Shown here one piece after another: positions 37,818 to 45,325 of a stretch of 64,000 nucleotides of DNA. The notes under the pieces are model-generated. The model made no database searches. It was not told where the DNA came from and was given only the letters and a program-made list of their open reading frames with translations. This DNA comes from Marinifaba aquimaris (GTDB lineage: Bacteria; Pseudomonadota; Gammaproteobacteria; Enterobacterales; Alteromonadaceae), in contig NZ_JABULX010000018.1 of NCBI RefSeq assembly GCF_013328345.1, positions 20,111 through 84,110 on the forward strand, read 5' to 3'. Every line of letters starts with the position of its first letter. The stretch's first letter is position 1. The position numbers were made by a program, and so were the translations under genes.

Positions 37818-39743
37818 TTAGTAACCTTCACAAGCAGACGATGTTGAATGGTCACAACCGTCACGACCGATATATTTTTGAGTTGAATATTCAGCCATCG
37901 GAAGCTTACTGAGTACTTGGTTGTTAGCATTTAACAACTTAACGTAATCGATAAAGCCTTGTGCATATTCAGTGTAGGTATCAACAAATTTTCCTTGGTT
38001 GAAGACTTCACCAAATGTTAAATAACCATCGCGACCTGAAGCGATATAGTCGTTCGTTACCACGTTGTAAGTCATCGTTGGGTCGATAGTTACCCAATCA
38101 GCTGATAAACGCGTATTGACTTCAATATTTGATACGCGACTCCCTGCAGTTTGACTGGCATCAATTTGGTAGCGCAGGCCTGAAGCATAAGGATATGAAC
38201 CACTAGAACCTTGGTTATCAAGGGTATTGCTCAGTGCATCTTCTAACACTTGCTTGATTTGTTCACCCGTCAGTTCAAGTGTAACTAGCGTATTAGAGAA
38301 AGGTAATAAAGTGTATACATCAGCAATAGTGTAATCGCCACTCGCCACATCTACACGCACACCACCACCGTTTTGAATAGCAATGTCGGCACTTGGTGTG
38401 ACCGTTAAAAAGGCTTTTGCAACAATATTTGAGATATCACTACCGTAGGCATACGTTGCAGATGCATCACAAATTTTAGAGCGGCCTTGGCCAGGGTAAC
38501 GATCTAAACACAAGTCTTCTGATACTTGGCCAATCACTGTATTAACTAAGTCACCTACTTGCTCATCAAAGCTTGCAATTAACGTTGAAGATGCTTCATC
38601 CGCTACAACAAACTGAACTTCTGGATACTGAGAAAGCGCATTGACTACTGCTGTTTGTGCATCACCTGATAGGTAACGCATTTCATCGTTTACTTCATAC
38701 GCAAACTGATCACTTGTTGGTAAATAAGGCATACCAGAACACGCTTGAACAACACCATTTGAATCAAAGTCGATATTAATTTGACCTAATACACGCGCGT
38801 ATTCCCATGCTTGCACGATACAGACTTTTTCACCATCAGCATTGGTGACTTGTGTTGGGTAATCACCTTGCGGGTTGAAACCTAACATGGCTAAGTTTTC
38901 ACTGCCTAACAAAGTATGAGAGTCACCACCAACAATAATGTCGACACCAGACAGTTGACTGGCTAATGCAATGTCATTTTCGTATTGATAATGCGTTAAT
39001 AAAACGACTTTGTTTACGCCCTGCATTCGCACTTCATCAATATATTGCTGTGCAGTTGTCAATTCATCTAAAAATTGTGTACCGGCATCTGGGCGAGATG
39101 AGTTTTTAGTTTTACCAGCAATGTCGATACCAATCACCGCAATAAGCTGACCGTTTTTTTCGATGATAGTGTAAGGGCTGATATAACCGTCTCTGATAGG
39201 AGAGTTATTCGCCGGAATAACATTTGCTGCTAGGGCTGGCGTTTGACAGCTTGTATTATTTAAATAATCTAAGAATGTCGCTAAGCCCGCATCACCGCTA
39301 TCAAACTCATGATTACCCAAAGCAAATGCATCAAAACAGATTTCATTCATTACAGCAGCATCGGCTTGACCATTAAACAGTGAGTAGTAAAGCGTGCCTG
39401 TGATCGCATCACCTGAGTGAAGTTTGATGACATTGGCCGATTGAGCTTCTAATTGATTAAACAAAGTGGTTAACATAGGGAAACCACCAAAACTCACTTC
39501 GACTTCGCTAATTGCTTGGTTATTTTCATCTACTAAATTGAGCGATGAGACATCGTAATCAAAATCATCTGCTTTGATATGAGAGTGATGGTCATTGATA
39601 TGTAAAATACTCAAGCTGAATGCTTTATCTTGGCTACGACTTTCAGCTACTTGCTGATAAAAGTCATTATTGTCATCACCGCCACATGCGGTGAGTAATA
39701 AAATAGACGTTGCAAGGGCAACTTTATTTAACTGCTTTAACAT
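37818..39743 (-). CDS. 5'-nucleotidase / metallophosphatase lipoprotein (UshA/NadN-like)
   Basis: Expected to remove phosphate from nucleotides, and perhaps from NAD or nucleotide sugars, outside the inner membrane. The signal ends in lipobox LLTACG. The metallophosphatase domain has 'LSILHINDHHSHI' (metal-site Asp and His), 'GNHEFDSG' and 'GGDSHTLLG'. The C-terminal 5'-nucleotidase domain has 'AIQNGGGVRVDV' and 'GQIKQVLEDALSN'-like elements, and 'VVTNDYIASGRDGYLTFG' closes the substrate site. Total length is 641 residues. The mature N-terminus is Asp/Asn-rich. It is monocistronic on the minus strand and starts a run of phosphorus-related genes. Confidence 0.92.
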   Translation of the reverse strand: MLKQLNKVALATSILLLTACGGDDNNDFYQQVAESRSQDKAFSLSILHINDHHSHIKADDFDYDVSSLNLVDENNQAISEVEVSFGGFPMLTTLFNQLEAQSANVIKLHSGDAITGTLYYSLFNGQADAAVMNEICFDAFALGNHEFDSGDAGLATFLDYLNNTSCQTPALAANVIPANNSPIRDGYISPYTIIEKNGQLIAVIGIDIAGKTKNSSRPDAGTQFLDELTTAQQYIDEVRMQGVNKVVLLTHYQYENDIALASQLSGVDIIVGGDSHTLLGSENLAMLGFNPQGDYPTQVTNADGEKVCIVQAWEYARVLGQINIDFDSNGVVQACSGMPYLPTSDQFAYEVNDEMRYLSGDAQTAVVNALSQYPEVQFVVADEASSTLIASFDEQVGDLVNTVIGQVSEDLCLDRYPGQGRSKICDASATYAYGSDISNIVAKAFLTVTPSADIAIQNGGGVRVDVASGDYTIADVYTLLPFSNTLVTLELTGEQIKQVLEDALSNTLDNQGSSGSYPYASGLRYQIDASQTAGSRVSNIEVNTRLSADWVTIDPTMTYNVVTNDYIASGRDGYLTFGEVFNQGKFVDTYTEYAQGFIDYVKLLNANNQVLSKLPMAEYSTQKYIGRDGCDHSTSSACEGY

Positions 39744-39831
39744 TATTTTTCCCCATTATTGATTAAATCCTTTAGCACCAATTTGGCGGAATAAGGTGAC
39801 TTTTTGATGAAATGAAAATGACGGAGATATT

Positions 39832-39857
39832 AAAAAGCCCTCACAAGAGGGCTTTTA
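39832..39857 (-). terminator. Terminator downstream of the 228-residue unknown gene
   Basis: A stem AAAAGCCCTC/GAGGGCTTTT (39833-39842, 39847-39856) with an ACAA loop. The minus strand ends in a five-T run. Confidence 0.88.
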
Positions 39858-39885
39858 ACAAATAATATGTAATTAAGTAAAGCGC

Positions 39886-40572
39886 TTACTGACCGACAGC
39901 TTTGGCTTTTAGCTTCACAACGTTGGATTCAACTTGTGGTTTAGCTTGCTGTAAAGCTGAAGAGAGTACGTTCTTTTTTCTTGCAATTTCGAATTCGTTG
40001 ATAGGTTTTGCTGATAACTTACTGGTCAACTTTTGCTGTAAAGCTGCAATTTGCTCCGGCTCGGGACGTTGCATCGTCTGAGTCTTTAGTGCGCCACCTA
40101 AGCGTTGCTTAACTTCATTTAACTTATCTTGCTCGGCGGTGGCATTAGGTGTTTCTAAGCCTAGCTTATTAGCATTTAGCCCTTCATTTTCCATCATTTC
40201 CATTAATTTTTGAGAGGGTAAACGCAGTGATGACATGGCATCTAATAAGATTTTTTGCACTTCTACTTTTTCAACTAAAGTCATAGGTGATAAAGCAGCA
40301 AAGAGTTTTTCACTGTCTAAAAAGGTCGCTTTTAAGTGATTTTTGATCACACCTGATGCCATATGCTGCGGCGACATGGGGTCGTAGCGATCGTTGGCAA
40401 ATTCAGCTAAATCTATTCCTTCTGCTTCCATCTGAGCGAGCAACTCAGGAGAGGGAATATCTAATTTTGTTAAGGTATGCTCAATGTTAATTTTAACTTG
40501 CAATGCTTCCTTGACAGAGTAGTTTTCAAACACGGGTAAGATACTCGCGACGTCAGAAAAAATTCTGTACAT
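39886..40572 (-). CDS. Unknown protein (228 residues) with an internal duplication
   Basis: Not recognised. It is a soluble, helical, Leu/Lys/Glu-rich protein without a signal peptide or membrane helix. Residues 22-55 and 101-134 align without gaps and share a core of the form L-x-x-P-S-x-x-L-x-x-M-E-x-E-G ('LDIPSPELLAQMEAEG' and 'LRLPSQKLMEMMENEG'), so a module of about 34 residues is present twice. The C-terminal third is basic and low in complexity. It has its own terminator and lies between the 5'-nucleotidase and the PstS/OmpA gene. Nothing in the sequence gives its function. Confidence 0.7.
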   Translation of the reverse strand: MYRIFSDVASILPVFENYSVKEALQVKINIEHTLTKLDIPSPELLAQMEAEGIDLAEFANDRYDPMSPQHMASGVIKNHLKATFLDSEKLFAALSPMTLVEKVEVQKILLDAMSSLRLPSQKLMEMMENEGLNANKLGLETPNATAEQDKLNEVKQRLGGALKTQTMQRPEPEQIAALQQKLTSKLSAKPINEFEIARKKNVLSSALQQAKPQVESNVVKLKAKAVGQ

Positions 40573-40693
40573 TGAGATGCTCCAATATGATTAATGATGA
40601 TGTTGCTAATTATTTCAAGAAGTTGTGACACAAATATGATCTGTGGAAAAAACAACCACAGATCACTATTTAGATAGCATGACTAAGTCAGCG

Positions 40694-42433
40694 TTAGATA
40701 ATCCAAACTTCAACGCGGCGGTTGCGTTCACGACCTACTTCATTATCGTTATTTGCAATTGGCAGTAGCTCACCAAAACCTTCTACCGCCATCACTGGAA
40801 TACCGCGAGAGGTTAATTCTCTTTCAACCGCTTTTGCTCGACTCAAGGATAAAACTTTGTTTTTGTCTTTTGCTCCAATGCTGTCTGAAAAGCCCATAAG
40901 CACGATACGTTTGCTCGGGTTTGATTCCATAAACTCAATTAAACGATCCAAATCACGTTTTCCTTTGTTATCCAAGTCTTTGTTGCCGTAGTCGAAACGG
41001 AAGTTGAGCGATAAACGTTGGCCTCTATCGGCATACTGATTGTACTTAGCCGGAGCCTCTTGCATTGGATAAACCGTTTCAACTTTGATGTTTTGCGAGA
41101 TTAAACCTGTTTTTTCAACAATAACCTGTCCGCGGTTAGAAATAGCAAAGCGAGCAAAGTCTTTGATCATTTCTGATGCAGATGTCGGCGTGTAGAAATA
41201 TAAACGACGAGATAGCGCGTAATCTTCGGTACCGATTGTAAAGCGAGTAGGGAAGATAGGTGTTGTCCCTTCACCTTCAGATACAGCAACAGCTTTGTTG
41301 TGTTGAATATAGTTTAATCCGATAAAGCCAATTGCTGATTCATCTTGAGATACGCGTGTTGATAACTCTGTACTGGATTCAAGTCGTGTTGCATTTGGCG
41401 TTAAATTCTTTTTGTGCTTTTTCAATACTAAACTTTTAAAAGTATCCCAAGTCCCTGAATTTGCATCACGTGAAAACACGTTAATTGGCATTTGCGGACC
41501 GCCAATTTGAGACCAATTGTCAATTTCACCAGCAAAGATACGAGATAATGTATGAGTAGATAAAGCTTTAACAGGGTTGTTTTGGTTTACAATAACGGCT
41601 AATCCATCTAGACCAATAATGTGTTCATTACCTACTTTATTAAGATTACCTGTTAATTTTACTAAGCTCTCAGCTTCAGACTTTTTGACACGGCGAGATG
41701 CCATGCCCATATCCGCTTTTTTCAAGCCCATATCTTCAAATGCAGTGCTTGAACCGTGTGCGTGAAGCTCAATGGCATAAACAGTGTTGTTTTGCACATA
41801 TTGCAAAGTGCGTTCAACTTTTACATCGCCTTTCACCCAGTGCATTTGTTCAATATCTTGTTGTTTTAAATAGGCTTCTAATAAAGCCGGTGCTAACTTC
41901 TCCCCTATGGTGTTTGAACCGTGCAGTCTAAATTTAAGCTCAGCGTTATCACTCGGTAATGTGATACCAGCTACTACAACTGGCGCAACTACTGGTGCGG
42001 TTTGAACGACTTGAGTCGGCTCTGTTTTGATAGTTTGTTGAACAACTGGCTGAGTTAGTTGAGTTTCTGCAGGCGTTAAAAACAGCGCAAATACCGCAAT
42101 TAAAACAATAACAAAACCTGCGATTGCACCAGGAATGATAAGGTTCATCTTGTTCACTGTAGTGCGCTTAGCAGCAGGCGCCTGAGTGTTATTTGTAGCG
42201 GTTTTAGGTGCAGGTTGGTTTGCTGTTTGGGCACTTTGTTCTAGGTGTTTAATTTGCCCTATTGTAGGCATTAAAGCTGGGTGCTCAAGTTCACTCAACT
42301 CTTTGATAACCAGCTTAAAATAGGCATCGTCGAACGCCATCTGCTGAGCAGAAATTTCGATGCCAAGTTCTGATTGCGATAAGGATTCTAGCTGTTTAAG
42401 TAGATCTTTTAGAGCGGGCAGTTCTTTATTCAT
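40694..42433 (-). CDS. Inner-membrane-anchored PstS-like / OmpA-like chimera
   Basis: A 579-residue protein of unusual build. A cytoplasmic N-terminal segment (about 1-100) leads to one membrane helix (about 107-128, 'GAIAGFVIVLIAVFALFL'). A periplasmic substrate-binding domain of the phosphate-binding PstS type follows, with 'FRLHGSNTIGEKLAPALL', 'IIGLDGLAVIVNQNNP', 'AGEIDNWSQIGG' and 'SRDANSGTWDTF'. The C-terminal OmpA-like peptidoglycan-binding domain contains 'IVLMGFSDSIGAKDKNKVLS' and 'NRRVEVW'. The open frame extends to 42556, but MNKELPAL at 42433 is the natural start. It may tether a phosphate-sensing domain between inner membrane and cell wall; that role is inference. Confidence 0.85.
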   Translation of the reverse strand: MNKELPALKDLLKQLESLSQSELGIEISAQQMAFDDAYFKLVIKELSELEHPALMPTIGQIKHLEQSAQTANQPAPKTATNNTQAPAAKRTTVNKMNLIIPGAIAGFVIVLIAVFALFLTPAETQLTQPVVQQTIKTEPTQVVQTAPVVAPVVVAGITLPSDNAELKFRLHGSNTIGEKLAPALLEAYLKQQDIEQMHWVKGDVKVERTLQYVQNNTVYAIELHAHGSSTAFEDMGLKKADMGMASRRVKKSEAESLVKLTGNLNKVGNEHIIGLDGLAVIVNQNNPVKALSTHTLSRIFAGEIDNWSQIGGPQMPINVFSRDANSGTWDTFKSLVLKKHKKNLTPNATRLESSTELSTRVSQDESAIGFIGLNYIQHNKAVAVSEGEGTTPIFPTRFTIGTEDYALSRRLYFYTPTSASEMIKDFARFAISNRGQVIVEKTGLISQNIKVETVYPMQEAPAKYNQYADRGQRLSLNFRFDYGNKDLDNKGKRDLDRLIEFMESNPSKRIVLMGFSDSIGAKDKNKVLSLSRAKAVERELTSRGIPVMAVEGFGELLPIANNDNEVGRERNRRVEVWII

Positions 42434-42567
42434 ATTATTATCGCCTGAAGAGAAAATAGTTATTTCGCGCACGATAGTAATGAGGCTATATGATCGATTT
42501 ATGACAATAATACGATTTTGTGACAGTTGCGACATATTTGCACTTTTTTGCTGCAAACGAGCTAAGC

Positions 42568-42583
42568 TGTGACACGTATCACA
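42568..42583. promoter_or_regulatory. CRP-type binding site in a divergent region
   Basis: TGTGACACGTATCACA fits TGTGA-N6-TCACA exactly and is followed by an A-run. It lies between the divergent PstS/OmpA gene (start 42433) and the small GTG gene (start 42645). Its centre is about 70 bases before the small gene and about 140 bases before the chimera start. Confidence 0.7.
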
Positions 42584-42644
42584 AAAAGTTTTCGTGACTC
42601 CTCTATATTTGCATCATCAACTTTGAGCGTTAAGGATTGCGTCT

Positions 42645-42806
42645 GTGAAAAAATTAATTGTCATTATTGTTGCTTGTTTATTGGCTGTGATTTCAAGCTT
42701 TAAGATTTATGCCATTCAATCTAAGAGTTTCACAACTCAAACGCAGTTAACACAAACTGACTGTCCAGAACCAAGCCTTATCCAGCCAGTTTGCCAACGT
42801 AATTAA
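42645..42806 (+). CDS. Small secreted or membrane peptide (53 residues, GTG start)
   Basis: Not recognised. The frame starts with GTG, with AGGA 8 bases upstream, and encodes MKKLIVIIVACLLAVISSF, a hydrophobic helix that reads as a signal peptide or anchor. About 30 polar residues rich in Thr and Gln follow, with two Cys (TDCPEPS and PVCQRN) that could form a disulfide. It is divergent from the PstS/OmpA gene, sits downstream of the perfect CRP-type site at 42568, and ends four bases before the convergent EF-hand gene. The ribosome site, signal-like start and absence of other coding here support it, but size makes it uncertain. Confidence 0.6.
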   Translation: MKKLIVIIVACLLAVISSFKIYAIQSKSFTTQTQLTQTDCPEPSLIQPVCQRN

Positions 42807-42809
42807 CGA

Positions 42810-43295
42810 CTAACTTGCGCGCAGTTTTCTCTTCATTTTTCTGTGCGCTTTTAATTCTTCTCTAGTTAGAAAGCCACTATTGTCATTATCAATTTCAGCA
42901 AATAGTGCACTTTTATCGATTTGTTTATGACTCGCTTGCTTTTTAGCAATGTGGGCTTTAAATTCAGCTAAGGTCACTTCTTGATTTTGGTTTGAGTCTA
43001 TCTCATTAAAACGGCGCTGTTTTCTCTCTTTCATTTCCGCTCGTTGCGCCTGTGAATTTCCTTTTCGTTTCTTAGCGTTGTTAAAACTAAATTCAGTTGC
43101 GACAATAACGCCGTCATTATTTTCGTCTAGCTTAGTGAATAACTTTTGGGCATTGAGCTGACGTGGTTCAAAATTTAAAAATTCACTCTTACTGATTTGA
43201 CCATCTTGGTCTGTGTCTAAGTGCTTAAACTTCCCTGGGGCCGCTAAAACCGACGTCGAAGCGAGTAAAGCCATCGATAAGCCAAGAAATTGCAA
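42810..43295 (-). CDS. Secreted EF-hand protein (four calcium loops)
   Basis: A predicted periplasmic Ca2+-binding protein of about 161 residues. Four EF-hand loops are visible: DTDQDGQISKSEF, DENNDGVIVATEF, DSNQNQEVTLAEF and DNDNSGFLTREEL. The third has weaker ligands (Gln at the Gly position). The signal peptide ends SVLAAP. The start is uncertain: the frame opens with TTG at 43295, there is no ATG before Met8 (43274), and neither has a ribosome site; the N-terminus also lacks the usual Lys. It begins only about 25 bases after the hairpin that follows phoX, so it probably depends on read-through from that gene. Confidence 0.8.
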   Translation of the reverse strand: MQFLGLSMALLASTSVLAAPGKFKHLDTDQDGQISKSEFLNFEPRQLNAQKLFTKLDENNDGVIVATEFSFNNAKKRKGNSQAQRAEMKERKQRRFNEIDSNQNQEVTLAEFKAHIAKKQASHKQIDKSALFAEIDNDNSGFLTREELKAHRKMKRKLRAS

Positions 43296-43318
43296 AAAAT
43301 GTGCAAGAAAAATTGAAA

Positions 43319-43350
43319 AACAGCGAAGCGTTATTAACCCGCTTCGCTTT
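43319..43350 (-). terminator. Hairpin terminator after phoX
   Basis: A stem AGCGAAGCG/CGCTTCGCT with a loop of about 9 bases. It is flanked by T-rich sequence on the minus strand (TGTTTTTC) and on the plus strand (TTTTCTTTTTT), so it could work in both directions. Confidence 0.75.
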
Positions 43351-43356
43351 TCTTTT

Positions 43357-45252
43357 TTAACTACCGACCACTTTGTGTGAACGATGGCTTATTGCCACTA
43401 CGGCCGGCCTTGGTGGTAAATCAGGTGAAAAGTCGGGCCAACGTGTGTCTGGGTTTTCTAAGCTGCCATCTTCACCCGGGTGTTGAATGGCGCAAAAGAG
43501 GCTTTTGTTATCTGGCGTAAAAAACGGCCCACATAATTCAGCACCTTTTGGCGTGCGTAAAAATCGCTTGGTTAATCCTCTATCTTCACCTTCAGTGGCA
43601 CAGGCCCATAAGCCGTTTGCAATATCAAAGGCTTCACATCCGTCTGTACCTATCCATAAATTGCCTGTGTTATCAAACGCACAGTTATCAGGGCAGGCTA
43701 GCCAACCATCTTGTGTTGTTGCTGGGTGGTAAAAGGTAACCATGCTAGTGGGGTCGCCTGTCAGTAACATTAATTCCCACTTGGCGGTGTCGAGTTTATG
43801 ATCGGCATCATCGGCAATAATCTCAATAACCTGTCCAGCTTTATTGTTCGATCTTGGGTTCACACCGTCTGTTTGATGAGGTTTTCTTGCTTTGTTTTTC
43901 GTCAGCATGACATAAACTTTGCCTGTTACTGGATTTACTTCAACATCTTCGGGTCTATCCATTGGCGTGGCATTTAATAAATCGGCCGCTTTTCTGGTAT
44001 CGATACTAATATCAGCCTGCGAAGAAAAGCCATTGGCTTTTGTTAAAGGCCCTTCACCGTAGATAAGCGGTAGCCAAGTAAGTTGGTTATTGTCTTTAAA
44101 TTGCGCGACAAATAATGTGCCTTCACTGAGTAATTGTTTATTGTGCGCTCTTGTTTGTGCATCGTTACCCGGTTTGTATTTGTGCTTGCTGACAAATTTA
44201 TAGATGTATTCGAAAGCTTGATCATCCCCCATATAAGCGATGACAGTACCATCTTGTGCAATATGTAAATTACAAGCTTCGTGTTTAAATCGTCCAAGTG
44301 CTGAGTGTTTTACTGGCTTTGAGTTGGGGTCAAAAGGGTCTACTTCTACAATCCACCCGGCGTGAAATGCCTCGGCGGTATCTTTGTTCAAATCCCATCT
44401 TGCATAATACTGACCCCAAGATTTTTTATCTTTACTAAAGCCAAAGCGCTTTAAGCTCTCTTGTTCGTTCGTTTCAGTTAGGTCACCTGTGAAAAAACCA
44501 TCAACGTTTTCTTCTGCTGTTAATACGGTACCCCAAGGCGTTACCCCGCCTGCACAATTACCGTAGGTACCTTTACTTGTTCGGCCGCTAGGATTGAGCT
44601 TACTTTGCATACGTTGGTGACCGGCTGCAGGCCCGCTCACAGCCATGTCAGTCCAAGGTGTAATTCGACGGTTAAATGAAGAATCGAGTATAAGTTGCCA
44701 ATAAAAGCCTTGCTCATTCATTTGTCTTTTTATCTCGACAACTGACAAACCGTGCGCTGCAATATCAATATCTGTTTGAGTTTTATTAAGCCCCTTGGCA
44801 TTTTTTATGCCTTTAAACATTAGGTGTGGATCAGTTGCTTCGTGATTGACGACTAACAAGCCGTGATCGGAGCGATTACTGCCAAGTGGAAGAGGGATAA
44901 AACCAACAAAGTCATTGTTGTAGCCAAACTGCAGTTCTTGGCTGGTTTGGTTCTGATTGCTAAAGTCAAAATTAGGGGAATGAGGAAACAGTGCATCGCC
45001 CCATCTAAGTAATACTTGGCTGTTATAGTTTTCTGCCAAGGTCAAATTAGCATCCAGCCCTTGTTTCACTTCCTTGAAATTGAGTGCACCACTGTTTTTA
45101 CCTATTGATTGTGCATTGCTCATGCAGCCAGCTAATATGCTAGACGATGCCAACATAGAGGTTGATTTTAAAAAGCCTCGTCTTGATAGATTTCGCTCTA
45201 AAATTGTAGGAAATGCTTCAGAGCTAAGCACTTTCTGTGTATCGAATTTCAT
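43357..45252 (-). CDS. phoX: PhoX-type alkaline phosphatase (Tat-exported)
   Basis: A 631-residue member of the PhoX/DUF839 family of Ca2+- and Fe-dependent phosphatases that free phosphate from many organic esters. A twin-arginine signal, SRRGFLKSTSML, is followed by lipobox ILAGC, so the product may be a Tat lipoprotein. Family motifs include 'NHEATDPHLMFKG', 'TYGNCAGGVTPWGTVLTAEEN', 'ALGRFKHEACNL', 'MDRPEDVEVNPVTGKVYV' and 'PDNCAFDNTGNLWIGTDG'. I start at the ATG at 45252; the open frame runs 20 codons further to a TTG. It lies 73 bases after the phytase gene on the same strand, with a long hairpin in the gap. Confidence 0.93.
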   Translation of the reverse strand: MKFDTQKVLSSEAFPTILERNLSRRGFLKSTSMLASSSILAGCMSNAQSIGKNSGALNFKEVKQGLDANLTLAENYNSQVLLRWGDALFPHSPNFDFSNQNQTSQELQFGYNNDFVGFIPLPLGSNRSDHGLLVVNHEATDPHLMFKGIKNAKGLNKTQTDIDIAAHGLSVVEIKRQMNEQGFYWQLILDSSFNRRITPWTDMAVSGPAAGHQRMQSKLNPSGRTSKGTYGNCAGGVTPWGTVLTAEENVDGFFTGDLTETNEQESLKRFGFSKDKKSWGQYYARWDLNKDTAEAFHAGWIVEVDPFDPNSKPVKHSALGRFKHEACNLHIAQDGTVIAYMGDDQAFEYIYKFVSKHKYKPGNDAQTRAHNKQLLSEGTLFVAQFKDNNQLTWLPLIYGEGPLTKANGFSSQADISIDTRKAADLLNATPMDRPEDVEVNPVTGKVYVMLTKNKARKPHQTDGVNPRSNNKAGQVIEIIADDADHKLDTAKWELMLLTGDPTSMVTFYHPATTQDGWLACPDNCAFDNTGNLWIGTDGCEAFDIANGLWACATEGEDRGLTKRFLRTPKGAELCGPFFTPDNKSLFCAIQHPGEDGSLENPDTRWPDFSPDLPPRPAVVAISHRSHKVVGS

Positions 45253-45271
45253 TTTTCTTTTACCTAGAGCC

Positions 45272-45315
45272 GGTTTGTCATCGCAATACAGTGTATTGAT
45301 CTTAGATGACAAACC
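45272..45315 (-). promoter_or_regulatory. Long intercistronic hairpin between phytase and phoX genes
   Basis: Perfect 11-bp outer arms, GGTTTGTCATC (45272-45282) and GATGACAAACC (45305-45315), enclose a second hairpin, CAATAC-AGT-GTATTG. No T-run follows on the minus strand, so it is not a classic terminator. An RNA stabiliser, a processing site or an attenuator that sets phoX level relative to phytase is possible. Confidence 0.6.
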
Positions 45316-45325
45316 CGTGATTAGA

